Counted from the stretch's first letter, positions 1-6,417 are shown. The stretch: DNA of 8,534 bases from DATBFX01 sp036558305 (GCA_036558305.1 DATBFX010000393.1:1-8534), one strand, 5' to 3'. Numbers and translations are program-made. The notes: a model not told the origin generated them from the letters alone.

Positions 1-208
1 GGTTTCGTAGGGTAAGAGGTGGCTCATCCGCTTTGCATCCGGCGATGGTGTGTGAGCGCCCGTCAAACGTCATGTCCTGCAGGTCGAATCCGGAGTCCAA
101 AGTCGCCTGTGCGAACGGGGAGAGGTCCTGAGCGAAGCGAAGGACCTCTTCGTCGTCGATGCGGGCAACCTGCTTCGGGTTGACGCGGCGTTGGTTGGCG
201 CCTAGCAT
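1..208 (-). CDS. Possible 5' part of a leftward gene, hypothetical protein (runs off window)
   Basis: From an ATG at 208 reading left, 69 codons run without a stop to the window edge. The protein begins MLGANQRRVNPKQVARIDDE and continues with an acidic, mixed-composition stretch that includes FAQDLSPFAQ and FDLQDMTFDG. It looks more like real protein than any other frame here: roughly 70 percent of codons end in G or C, and the forward frames hit stops early or read as Ser/Cys/Arg-rich noise. Against it: there is no clear SD, codons near the window edge lose the GC-ending bias, and codons 20-30 coincide with a palindromic repeat that elsewhere in the window is intergenic. I do not recognise a family. 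It could be a real gene carrying an in-frame repeat, a decayed gene, or chance. Confidence 0.35.
   Translation of the reverse strand, partial: MLGANQRRVNPKQVARIDDEEVLRFAQDLSPFAQATLDSGFDLQDMTFDGRSHTIAGCKADEPPLTLRN
121..149. repeat. Interspersed palindromic repeat, copy 1
   Basis: AGAGGTCCT (121-129) pairs perfectly with AGGACCTCT (141-149) around the 11-base loop GAGCGAAGCGA. The same 29 bases, with one substitution in the loop (A for G), recur at 6380-6408. Finding the same stem and loop twice, in unrelated surroundings, marks it as a dispersed repeat rather than a chance palindrome. Here it lies inside the possible leftward ORF. If that ORF is not real, the hairpin would simply be intergenic. 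Confidence 0.75.
180..208 (+). promoter_or_regulatory. Sigma-70-like promoter for the aminotransferase gene
   Basis: TTGACG (180-185, five of six matches to the -35 consensus) is followed after exactly 17 bases by TAGCAT (203-208, four of six matches to the -10). Transcription would start near 215, giving a leader of about 48 bases before the ATG at 263. The elements overlap the first codons of the possible leftward gene, so the two would interfere if both are real. No operator is evident. Confidence 0.5.
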
Positions 209-262
209 GACCGCACTTCATGTCCCATCCGGCAGACGCAATCCGCATTAGGAGGAACATCG

Positions 263-1633
263 ATGGCGGTCCAGCTCACGAAGACCCGTTCGGCTTCGGC
301 GCGCGCCGAGGTCGCCGACGAGTTGGTCGCCGAGTTTCGCCGGCGCACGCCGCGGTCGGCCGAGGCGTTCGCGGCGGCGAAGAAGGTGATGCCGGGCGGC
401 GATACGCGGACCGTGGCCTTTCACGCGCCGTATCCGCTGACGGTCGAACGCGGCCAGGGGTGCCGGTTCGTCGACGTCGATGGCAACGAGTACGTCGACA
501 TTCTCAACAACTACACGTCGCTGATCCATGGTCACGCGTACTCGGCGATCACGGCGGCGGTGACGGAGCAGTTGCCGAAGGGGACGAACTACGCGACGGC
601 GGTGGCGGCGCAGACGCGACTGGCCGAGATCCTGACCGCCAGGGTCGCTTCGGTCGATCTGGTCCGGTTCACCAATTCGGGGACCGAGGCGACGATGAAT
701 GCCGTGCGGGCGGCGCGGGCCTTCACCGGGCGCGACCTGATCGTCAAAATGGAAGGCGGTTACCACGGGACGTACGACGACTTCGAAGTCAGCGTCCATC
801 CCGATCTCGCCGCGGCCGGGACGGACGATGCGCCGATCCCGACGCTCGACACGCAGGGTGTACCGCAAAACACGCTCGAATCGGTGTTCATCATCCCGTA
901 CAACGACGTCGCCGGGGCCGAGCGCCTCTTCGCCGAGCGCGGCGACGAGATCGCGGCGGTGATTGTCGAACCGGTAATGGGTGCCGGTGGCATGATCCCT
1001 GCGGAACAGAATTTTCTGGAAGTCCTACGCGCCCTGACCGTCAAGAACGACGCGCTCTTGATCTTCGACGAGGTGATGACCTTCCGGCTCGAACCGGGCG
1101 CGATTCAGGAGCACTACCGCGTCCGGCCGGACCTGACGAGTTTCGCCAAGATCATCGGCGGTGGGTTCCCGGTCGGCGCGTTCGGCGGGCGAACCGAGGT
1201 GATGGAGCAGTTCGATCCGGCGCGGCCGAAACCGCTCTGGCAGTCGGGGACGTTCAACGGCAACGCGATCACGATGATCGCCGGCGCCGTGGCGATGGAG
1301 CACTACCCAGCGGCGGAAGTGGCAAGGATCAACGTCCTCGGTGACCGATTGCGGGACGGGTTCGACGCGACGCTCAAGCGGGCCGGCGTCACCGGTGTGG
1401 CGACCGGGTACGGTTCGTTCGTCGGCGTCCACTTCACCGAGGAGGCCCCGACCAATTACCGGATGGCGGTGCGCGGCGACCAGACGCTGAAGCGGTTGGT
1501 CCACCTCGGTTTGCTGAATGAGGGCGTGTTCTGCGCGCCGCGCCTGATGTTCTGTACGTCGACGGCGATGGACGAGGGGGTGATCGACGAGGTGATCGCG
1601 GCGTTCGGGCGGGCGGTGGACCGGGTGGCTTAG
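263..1633 (+). CDS. Class III PLP-dependent aminotransferase, GSA-aminomutase-like
   Basis: A 456-residue fold-type I PLP enzyme of the class III aminotransferase group. Visible landmarks are SGTEA (139-143, phosphate-binding turn), YHGT (167-170), VEP (235-237), FDEV (268-271, Asp269 bonds the PLP pyridine nitrogen) and the Schiff-base Lys296 in FAKIIGGGFPVGAFGG. Length and layout match glutamate-1-semialdehyde aminomutase (HemL). However, the region before the GH motif reads NNYTSLIHGH where HemL has a GSWGPLILGH-like stretch, and the late motif is GTFNGN rather than GTLSGNP. No haem genes are nearby. I therefore call it a HemL-like transaminase of unknown substrate and give no symbol. The start is fixed by AGGAGG at 250-255, 7 bases before the ATG. 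It lies 108 bases ahead of the transporter genes on the same strand and may transform the imported compound (inference). Confidence 0.9.
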   Translation: MAVQLTKTRSASARAEVADELVAEFRRRTPRSAEAFAAAKKVMPGGDTRTVAFHAPYPLTVERGQGCRFVDVDGNEYVDILNNYTSLIHGHAYSAITAAVTEQLPKGTNYATAVAAQTRLAEILTARVASVDLVRFTNSGTEATMNAVRAARAFTGRDLIVKMEGGYHGTYDDFEVSVHPDLAAAGTDDAPIPTLDTQGVPQNTLESVFIIPYNDVAGAERLFAERGDEIAAVIVEPVMGAGGMIPAEQNFLEVLRALTVKNDALLIFDEVMTFRLEPGAIQEHYRVRPDLTSFAKIIGGGFPVGAFGGRTEVMEQFDPARPKPLWQSGTFNGNAITMIAGAVAMEHYPAAEVARINVLGDRLRDGFDATLKRAGVTGVATGYGSFVGVHFTEEAPTNYRMAVRGDQTLKRLVHLGLLNEGVFCAPRLMFCTSTAMDEGVIDEVIAAFGRAVDRVA

Positions 1634-1647
1634 GCACCGGCCCGCCG

Positions 1648-1677
1648 TTGACAGATCGCGCCGCGATGTGGTTTATG
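1648..1677 (+). promoter_or_regulatory. Promoter candidate for the solute-binding protein gene
   Basis: A perfect -35 hexamer TTGACA (1648-1653) is followed after 18 bases by TTTATG (1672-1677), only a three-of-six -10. The leader to the ATG at 1742 would be roughly 55-60 bases. The strong -35 suggests the transporter can be transcribed separately from the aminotransferase. The weak -10 would fit a regulated promoter, but that is inference. Confidence 0.45.
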
Positions 1678-1698
1678 CCGGTACGCGCAAACAGCGCG
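1655..1698. promoter_or_regulatory. Two small inverted repeats in promoter and leader (possible operator)
   Basis: ATCGC (1655-1659) and GCGAT (1663-1667) form a 13-base dyad lying wholly between the -35 and -10 elements. CGCGC (1684-1688) and GCGCG (1694-1698) form a second dyad around AAACA, just downstream of the expected start of transcription. Both positions suit a repressor site for a sugar-responsive regulator. The arms are only 5 bases long, so chance is a serious alternative in GC-rich DNA, and no regulator gene is in the window. Confidence 0.25.
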
Positions 1699-1729
1699 GT
1701 TGCCGATTCCCGAGTCCAGTGACGAACGA

Positions 1730-1735
1730 AGGAGG
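1730..1735 (+). promoter_or_regulatory. Shine-Dalgarno site that fixes the binding-protein start
   Basis: AGGAGG sits 6 bases before the ATG at 1742. The frame is also open upstream to a TTG at 1700, but that start has no SD and would add a charged stretch in front of the twin-arginine signal, so 1742 is preferred. Confidence 0.85.
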
Positions 1736-1741
1736 CGGACG

Positions 1742-3157
1742 ATGCGCGACGGTTTCCTGCGGCGGTCCCTCAACCGGCGGTCGATGCTGAAGGCGACGGG
1801 AGGCGCGGCGCTCGGCACGGCCCTCTCGCGCGAGTCGCTGTCGCGGATCGAGGCGGCGGCGCAAGCGTCGACGCCGACGGCGAACATCGCCGGGACCGAA
1901 CTCAAAATCCTCCAATGGAGCCACTTCGTCCCCAGCTACGACGAGTGGTTCGACGCCTTTGCCAAAGCCTGGGGTGAGGCGAATCAGGTCAACGTCACCG
2001 TCGAGCACATCAACACGGCCGACGTGCCGGCGGCGATCGCCTCCGACATCAGCGCCAAGGGCGGGCACGACCTGGTCGAGCACATCGCCTCGCTCGCGCA
2101 ATACGAGAAGTCGATGCTCGACCTGCGCGACGTGACCGAGGAAGCGGCGCGGCGCCACGGCCAGCAACTCGAGATGGCAAAACTGAATTCGTTCAATCCG
2201 ACGACGAACGTCTACTACGGGTTCTGCCACGGTTTCGCGCCCGATCCGGGTGACTATCGGAAGAGTCTCTGGGACACGGTCGGATTGACCAGCGGGCCGA
2301 CGTCCTGGCAGGAATTGCTCGACGGCGGGACCAAAATCAAGTCCGATCAGGGTGTCCAGATGGGCATCGGGATGTCGAACGAGCAAGACTCCCGGATGGC
2401 CGCGCAGACGCTGATGTGGGCGTACGGCAGCGCGATCCAGGACGCCAGCGAGAACGTGACGATCAACTCGCCGGAGACCGTCGCCGCGGTCGAGTACATG
2501 ACCAACCTCTTCAAGAACGCGATGACCGACGAGGTCTTCGGGTGGACGGCGGCGTCGAACAACCAGCTCTTGATCGCCGGGCAGGCGTCCTACATCCTCA
2601 ATTCGATCTCCGCCTACCGAACGGCGCAGGACGCGCAACCCGACGTGGCGAAGGACATCTTCTTCTCGCGGCCGCTGGTCGGACCGGCGGGCAACGAGGC
2701 GGCGCTGGCGCACGGGCACGCCGTCTTCATCTACCAGATTCCGACCTACTCGAAGAACCAGGACACGGCCAAGGAGTTCCTCCTCTACCTGACGGACAAC
2801 TACGACCAGGCGACCGACCACAGCAAGTTCTACAACTTCCCCGCCTACGCGAACCTGGCGCCGAATCTGACCGCCGAGGGAGGCTGGCTCGACAACGACC
2901 CGTACGGTTCGGACCCGGCGAACAAGCTGGCGGTGCTGAAGGGCGCCACGACCTGGACGACGAATCTCGGTCACCCCGGTCCGGCCAACGCGGCCATGGG
3001 TGAGATCTTCGCCTTGCCGACCCTGCCCGACATGATGGCCAGGGCCGCCCGCGGCGAGCAGTCGGCCGCCGATTCGGTCGCCCAGGCGGAGAAGGAGATC
3101 ACGGAGATCTTCGACAAGTGGAAGGGCGAAGGGTTGATGGGCGGCGGTAGCGCGTAG
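1742..3157 (+). CDS. ABC transporter solute-binding protein, family 1 (sugar type), Tat signal
   Basis: A 471-residue extracellular binding protein that would capture the ligand outside the membrane and deliver it to the two permeases. The N-terminus carries a twin-arginine motif, RRSMLK (12-17), then a small-residue hydrophobic run (ATGGAALGTALS), with likely cleavage after the Ala-rich stretch near residue 42. There is no lipobox cysteine, so it is not an obvious lipoprotein. The mature part opens with LKILQWSHFVPSYDEWFDAF, the usual first strand and helix of family 1 sugar-binding proteins, and ends with a charged helix (QAEKEITEIFDKWK) typical of the group. Length fits the family. The ligand cannot be predicted: oligosaccharide, polyol, glycerol-phosphate and amino-sugar binders all share this fold. 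It is followed by a structured 186-base gap, which may keep it expressed above the downstream genes. Confidence 0.9.
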   Translation: MRDGFLRRSLNRRSMLKATGGAALGTALSRESLSRIEAAAQASTPTANIAGTELKILQWSHFVPSYDEWFDAFAKAWGEANQVNVTVEHINTADVPAAIASDISAKGGHDLVEHIASLAQYEKSMLDLRDVTEEAARRHGQQLEMAKLNSFNPTTNVYYGFCHGFAPDPGDYRKSLWDTVGLTSGPTSWQELLDGGTKIKSDQGVQMGIGMSNEQDSRMAAQTLMWAYGSAIQDASENVTINSPETVAAVEYMTNLFKNAMTDEVFGWTAASNNQLLIAGQASYILNSISAYRTAQDAQPDVAKDIFFSRPLVGPAGNEAALAHGHAVFIYQIPTYSKNQDTAKEFLLYLTDNYDQATDHSKFYNFPAYANLAPNLTAEGGWLDNDPYGSDPANKLAVLKGATTWTTNLGHPGPANAAMGEIFALPTLPDMMARAARGEQSAADSVAQAEKEITEIFDKWKGEGLMGGGSA

Positions 3158-3336
3158 GCGGCAAGGCGGCAAGGCGGCAAGGAGATCACGACGGCGGTGC
3201 CGATTCGTCGGCCCGGTCCCTGAGTGAGGCGTCGATGCAGACGCCAGGAGCCATATGCGATGCCTGAGCAACTTCCGATCGTCCTTGCCGCCTTGCCGCC
3301 AACACCCGCTCTGGCGGGTACCCGCCTTGCCGCCTA
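3155..3336. repeat. Nested inverted repeats filling the binding-protein/ATPase gap
   Basis: GGCGGCAAGGCGGCAAGGA (3165-3183) is perfectly complementary to 3282-3300 (19 bp). In an alternative register, TAGGCGGCAAGGCGG (3155-3169) pairs perfectly with 3322-3336 (15 bp). Inside the loop is GGCGTC/GACGCC (3228-3233 with 3240-3245). Near the right end are ACCCGC/GCGGGT (3304-3309 with 3314-3319) and the perfect 14-base palindrome GGCGGGTACCCGCC (3313-3326). The RNA could fold into a large, stable structure. By analogy with REP elements between malE and malF, it may protect upstream binding-protein mRNA or damp downstream expression. It could also be the remnant of a small dispersed element. Confidence 0.8.
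3157..3180. repeat. Three tandem copies of GGCGGCAA at the end of the binding-protein gene
   Basis: The octamer GGCGGCAA is repeated exactly three times, the first G being the last base of the TAG stop codon. It is a simple tandem array that could change copy number by slippage without altering the protein. Reverse-complement copies (TTGCCGCC) occur at 3285-3300 (two) and 3327-3334 (one), so the array also supplies one arm of the inverted repeats in this gap. Confidence 0.9.
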
Positions 3337-3337
3337 A
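3260..3337 (+). CDS. Possible 25-residue small ORF just before the ATPase gene
   Basis: ATG at 3260 opens a 25-codon frame (MPEQLPIVLAALPPTPALAG, then TRLAA) ending with TAA at 3335-3337, only 6 bases before the ATPase ATG and in the same frame. AGGAG (3246-3250) lies 9 bases upstream of the start. The ATPase itself has no SD, so translation of this ORF could deliver ribosomes to it (translational coupling). Against it: much of its sequence is the TTGCCGCC repeat and the GGCGGGT palindrome, so the frame may be open by chance. Confidence 0.25.
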   Translation: MPEQLPIVLAALPPTPALAGTRLAA

Positions 3338-3343
3338 CCGGCC

Positions 3344-4366
3344 ATGGCTACCGTCGAAACACGGGGATTGACCAAGCAGTTTGGGGAGGGGCCGCCGGCG
3401 GTCGATGGGATCGATCTGGCCAGCAACGACGGCGAGTTCCTGGTGCTGCTGGGGCCGTCGGGGTGCGGCAAGACGACGTTGCTGCGGATGATCGGCGGGT
3501 TGGAGACGCCGACGGCGGGCGACGTGCTGATCGACGGGCATGTCGTGACCCGGTTGCCGCCGCGGGCGCGGAAGATCGCGATGGTGTTCCAGAGTTACGC
3601 CCTCTATCCGCACCTGTCGGTCTACAACAACATCGCGTTTCCGTTGAAGGCGCAAGGGGTCGGCAAGGCGGAGCAGCGGCAGAAGGTCGAATGGGCGGCG
3701 TCGCTGCTCGGGATCGAGATGCTGCTGGACCGGAAACCGCGGCAGTTGTCGGGCGGTCAGCGGCAGCGTGTCGCGCTGGCGCGGGCGCTCGTCCGCGATC
3801 CGACGGTGTTTCTGCTCGACGAACCGCTTTCGAATCTGGACGCGCAACGGAGGGCGTCGGCTCGCGACGAGTTGCAGCGGTTCCAGCGGAGCGTCGGCAC
3901 GACCACCATCTACGTGACGCACGATCAGGTCGAGGCGATGGGGATGGGCGACCGAATCGCCGTGATCGAGCGCGGTCGCGTCCGCCAACTCGGGACGCCG
4001 CGGCAGATCTACGACGAACCGGCCGACACCTTCGTCGCGACGTTCCTCGGGTCGCCGCCGATGAATCTGGTGCCGCGCAACGGCCATCTCTTGGGGTTCC
4101 GACCCGAGCACCTCGTCCCGGCGACCGACGCCGGCAACGATGCAGGCGACACGGTCCGATTCCCTTTCACGGTGCAGCGTGAGGAATACCTGGGATCGGA
4201 ACGCCTGCTCTACGGCGAGATCGGCGAGACGAAGGCGGTGGCGCGGTTCCCCGTGACCTCGCCGATCGTCGCCGATTTCGGGCGGGCGCACGACTTCGCG
4301 GTGTCGCGGCCTCACCTGAAGATCTTCGATGCGCAAACGGGACTTCGGACCGGAGGATGCGCATGA
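3344..4366 (+). CDS. ABC transporter ATP-binding protein, MalK/UgpC type
   Basis: A 340-residue cytoplasmic ATPase that would drive the importer as a dimer under the two permeases. All nucleotide-binding motifs are intact: Walker A GPSGCGKT (37-44), Q-loop Gln83 in VFQSYALYPH, signature LSGGQ (135-139), Walker B VFLLDEP (155-161, with Asp159 and Glu160), D-loop SNLDA and the switch His193 in VTHDQ. After residue 235 comes a C-terminal TOBE-like domain (GFRPEHL at 251-257), as in MalK, UgpC and MsmK. It is slightly shorter than the usual 350-370 residues. The ATG at 3344 lacks an SD: its upstream sequence is repeat DNA, and an in-frame TAA at 3335-3337 rules out an earlier start. Its last codon and stop overlap the next permease gene (ATGA). 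Confidence 0.95.
   Translation: MATVETRGLTKQFGEGPPAVDGIDLASNDGEFLVLLGPSGCGKTTLLRMIGGLETPTAGDVLIDGHVVTRLPPRARKIAMVFQSYALYPHLSVYNNIAFPLKAQGVGKAEQRQKVEWAASLLGIEMLLDRKPRQLSGGQRQRVALARALVRDPTVFLLDEPLSNLDAQRRASARDELQRFQRSVGTTTIYVTHDQVEAMGMGDRIAVIERGRVRQLGTPRQIYDEPADTFVATFLGSPPMNLVPRNGHLLGFRPEHLVPATDAGNDAGDTVRFPFTVQREEYLGSERLLYGEIGETKAVARFPVTSPIVADFGRAHDFAVSRPHLKIFDAQTGLRTGGCA
4352..4356 (+). promoter_or_regulatory. Shine-Dalgarno site that fixes the first permease start
   Basis: GGAGG lies 6 bases before the ATG at 4363 but directly abuts an in-frame ATG at 4357. Spacing therefore favours 4363, which overlaps the ATPase stop as ATGA and implies translational coupling. Confidence 0.8.
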
Positions 4367-5343
4367 GCACCGCGGCGCAGGCACCGCGCACCCCGACGGC
4401 GGTCCGAAGTGGCAAACCGGAGATCGAGCATCGCGGACGGTACCTCCTCGATCGGCAAGGTTTGCTGGGGCCGCTGCTTCTGCTGCCGGCGGTCGCCTAC
4501 ATCGTCGGTCTCGTCGGGATCCCCTTCGTGATCGCGATCCTCTACAGCTTCAGCGACGTGACGGTCGGCGATCAGAGTATCGACTGGGTCGGGCTTGATA
4601 ACTTTCGGAAAGTCGTCGACAACAAGACGTTCCAGACGGCACTCAAGAACTCGTTCATGTTCGCGATCGTCTCGCAGGTCGTCGTCATCATCCTCGCCAA
4701 CATCCTGGCCCAGGTGTTGGCGGCCGACTTCCACGGGAAGCGGATCGTCCGTTACCTGATCCTTTTGCCCTGGACGACGCCGATCGCGCTGGCGACGATC
4801 GGCTGGTTGTGGATGCTCGACAACATCTACAGTCCGGTCGATGCCGTGCTGCGCGATCTGCACCTGCTCGGTCCCGGCACGCTTTGGGGGCCGACGCGCA
4901 ACATGCACTGGTTGGCGCGGCCGGATCTTGCCAAGTTGTCGGTGCTGACGGTGCACGTCTGGCGAACGTTGCCGCTGACGACGGTGATTCTGCTGGCGGG
5001 TCTGACCTCGATCCCGCGAGACATCGACGACGCGGCCGAGGTGGACGGGGCCAGCTACTGGCGGAAGCTGTTCTGGATCCAGTTGCCGCTGCTGACGCCG
5101 ATTGCGGCCGTGGCCGTCCTCTACGGGATCGTTTTCACGTTTACCGACATGACGGTGGTCTACATCCTGACGGGGGGCGGGCCGGTCGACAAAACGCAGG
5201 TGCTGGCGAGTTGGGCGTTCTACAAGGGGATCGGGGGGAGCAATCTGTCGCAGGGGGCGGCAATTGCATTGTTCCTGTTCCCGGTGCTGGTCGGCGTGGC
5301 GGCGTTGATGCTGCGGTTGGCGCGGCGGACGGAGACGAACTAG
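4363..5343 (+). CDS. ABC sugar-type permease, MalF/UgpA-like
   Basis: A 326-residue inner-membrane permease. Hydrophobic segments near residues 34-62, 97-121, 130-152, 192-215, 245-268 and 297-319 give the usual six helices. The cytoplasmic EAA loop that docks onto the ATPase is clear at about 222-246: EVDGA (226-230), then a spacer to IQLPLLTP (239-246). The N-terminal 30 residues are polar, and there is no extra MalF-type periplasmic domain, so the protein resembles UgpA more than Escherichia coli MalF. The start is chosen from the SD spacing. It overlaps the ATPase gene by 4 bases and is followed by a 128-base structured gap before its partner permease. The substrate cannot be told from the sequence. 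Confidence 0.93.
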   Translation: MSTAAQAPRTPTAVRSGKPEIEHRGRYLLDRQGLLGPLLLLPAVAYIVGLVGIPFVIAILYSFSDVTVGDQSIDWVGLDNFRKVVDNKTFQTALKNSFMFAIVSQVVVIILANILAQVLAADFHGKRIVRYLILLPWTTPIALATIGWLWMLDNIYSPVDAVLRDLHLLGPGTLWGPTRNMHWLARPDLAKLSVLTVHVWRTLPLTTVILLAGLTSIPRDIDDAAEVDGASYWRKLFWIQLPLLTPIAAVAVLYGIVFTFTDMTVVYILTGGGPVDKTQVLASWAFYKGIGGSNLSQGAAIALFLFPVLVGVAALMLRLARRTETN

Positions 5344-5373
5344 ATCGTGCCTTTGCGGCCGGTCCCGACCCGA

Positions 5374-5430
5374 GGCTAACGCCCAGAGGGCACCCGCGGG
5401 CTCAATCGACGAAGCCCTCTGAAGAGGGCT
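5374..5430. repeat. Palindromic, switch-like intergenic element between the permease genes
   Basis: Several hairpins compete here. CAGAGGGC (5384-5391) can pair with GCCCTCTG (5414-5421), enclosing the palindrome CCCGCGGG (5393-5400). Alternatively, AGCCCTC (5413-5419) pairs with GAGGGCT (5424-5430) around a TGAA loop. The central GCCCTCT can join only one of the two flanking AGAGGGC copies, the geometry of an attenuator-like switch. No T-run follows, so neither form looks like a classical terminator. It could equally be a dispersed intergenic repeat that also modulates mRNA decay. The rest of the 128-base gap shows no clear promoter. Confidence 0.6.
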
Positions 5431-5471
5431 GAGAACGGGGCGTGGCGACGGTTGCGCCGAGGTGGATGTGA

Positions 5472-6359
5472 ATGGCGATGGTGGCGACGACGTTTGAGGA
5501 ACCGAGCGAGGGCTACGCGACGGCGAAGCGGGTTGGGCGGCGGGCGGTGCTGTATTCGGCGGCGACGTTTTTTACGCTGTTTGCGGCGCTGCCGTTTGCG
5601 TGGATGGTGTTTACGGTGTTCAAGCGGAATACGGATCTCTACAACGGGAAGAACAATCCGTTCTGGTACAACGATCCGCCGACGCTGGCGAACGTGCGGC
5701 TGCTGTTCGAGAAGACGAATTACGAGCGGTTCTTGATCAACACGCTGGTGGTGGCGTTTTTCGTGGTGATCATCACGCTGCTCGGGGCGGTGCCGGCGGC
5801 GTACAGTCTGACGCGGTTGGCGGGGCGGTGGGGGGAGAGTTTGGGGATCGGGATCTTCCTGGTCTATCTGGTGCCGCCGACGTTGCTGTTCATCCCGATG
5901 TCGCGGGTGGTGGCCGAGCTCGGGTTGCGAAATACCCGGTGGGCGATGATCGTGGTCTACCCGACGTTCACCATCCCGTTCTGCACCTGGTTGCTGATGG
6001 GGTTTTTCAAGTCGATCCCGTGGGACATCGAGGAGCAGGCGATGATCGACGGTTACAGTCGGCTCGGGGCGATCTGGCGGGCCGTGATTCCGATCTCCAT
6101 CCCCGGTATCCTGACGGTGATCGTCTTTTCGTTCGCATTGACGATGCACGAGTTCGTCTATGCGCTCGCGTTCGTGACGTCGTCGTCGCAGAAGACGATC
6201 AGCATCGGGGTGACGACGGAGTTGATCCGGGGCGACGTCTTTTTCTGGCAATCGCTGATGGCGGCGGCGGTGATCGTGGCGATACCGGTTGCCCTGGTCT
6301 ACAACTTCTTTTTGGACCGCTTCATCGCGGGGTTCACGTTGGGGGCGGTGAAGGGGTAA
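5472..6359 (+). CDS. ABC sugar-type permease, MalG/UgpE-like
   Basis: A 295-residue inner-membrane permease that would pair with the preceding MalF-like protein. Hydrophobic segments lie near residues 28-50, 88-112, 122-144, 155-178, 212-236 and 260-281. The EAA loop is at about 187-211 (EEQAMIDGYSRLGA, then IPISIP), slightly degenerate because the canonical EAA reads EEQA. Length and helix count match MalG. The start is set by GAGGTGG (5459-5465), 7 bases before the ATG. A second in-frame ATG at 5478 is possible but worse spaced. A TGA in another frame ends at 5471, directly against this start. The first 50 codons favour TTT for Phe and G-ending codons, unlike the C-ending style of the binding-protein gene, a mild hint of different ancestry. 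It is the last transporter gene, ending 11 bases before the terminator stem. Confidence 0.93.
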   Translation: MAMVATTFEEPSEGYATAKRVGRRAVLYSAATFFTLFAALPFAWMVFTVFKRNTDLYNGKNNPFWYNDPPTLANVRLLFEKTNYERFLINTLVVAFFVVIITLLGAVPAAYSLTRLAGRWGESLGIGIFLVYLVPPTLLFIPMSRVVAELGLRNTRWAMIVVYPTFTIPFCTWLLMGFFKSIPWDIEEQAMIDGYSRLGAIWRAVIPISIPGILTVIVFSFALTMHEFVYALAFVTSSSQKTISIGVTTELIRGDVFFWQSLMAAAVIVAIPVALVYNFFLDRFIAGFTLGAVKG

Positions 6360-6370
6360 GGTGGTTTGCG

Positions 6371-6417
6371 TGACGAAGGAGAGGTCCTGAACGAAGCGAA
6401 GGACCTCTCCTTCGTCA
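6371..6417. terminator. Likely two-way terminator, palindromic repeat copy 2
   Basis: TGACGAAGGAGAGGTCCT (6371-6388) pairs with 6400-6417 over 18 bases without mismatch, around the loop GAACGAAGCGA. It fills almost the whole gap between two convergent genes that end at 6359 and 6422, the classic place for a shared terminator. There is no U-run on either side, so intrinsic termination is uncertain. It may act by stabilising 3' ends or with Rho. Its inner 29 bases match the copy at 121-149 with one change. Confidence 0.65.

Noticed and set aside
263..1633. Calling the aminotransferase hemL
   Set aside because: Catalytic motifs agree with the class III family as a whole, but the HemL-specific stretches differ and no tetrapyrrole genes are nearby.
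3157..3336. A CRISPR array suggested by repeated GGCGGCAA and TTGCCGCC units
   Set aside because: The units are only 8 bases, tandem without spacers on one side and inverted on the other. No cas gene is present.
1673..4384. A 903-codon open frame on the minus strand across the binding-protein and ATPase genes
   Set aside because: It is the mirror of two strongly supported genes that happen to share a frame. The protein is Arg/His/Pro-rich with no recognisable domain, and it passes through the repeat-filled gap. The openness comes from GC-ending codons on the plus strand.
5382..5430. A Rho-independent terminator between the permease genes
   Set aside because: Stable hairpins exist but no T-run follows, and ending transcription here would cut off an essential subunit of the importer.
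5376..6251. A 291-codon minus-strand open frame opposite the second permease
   Set aside because: The translation is almost entirely Arg, His, Pro and Gln, with no hydrophobic core. It is a shadow of the permease codon bias.
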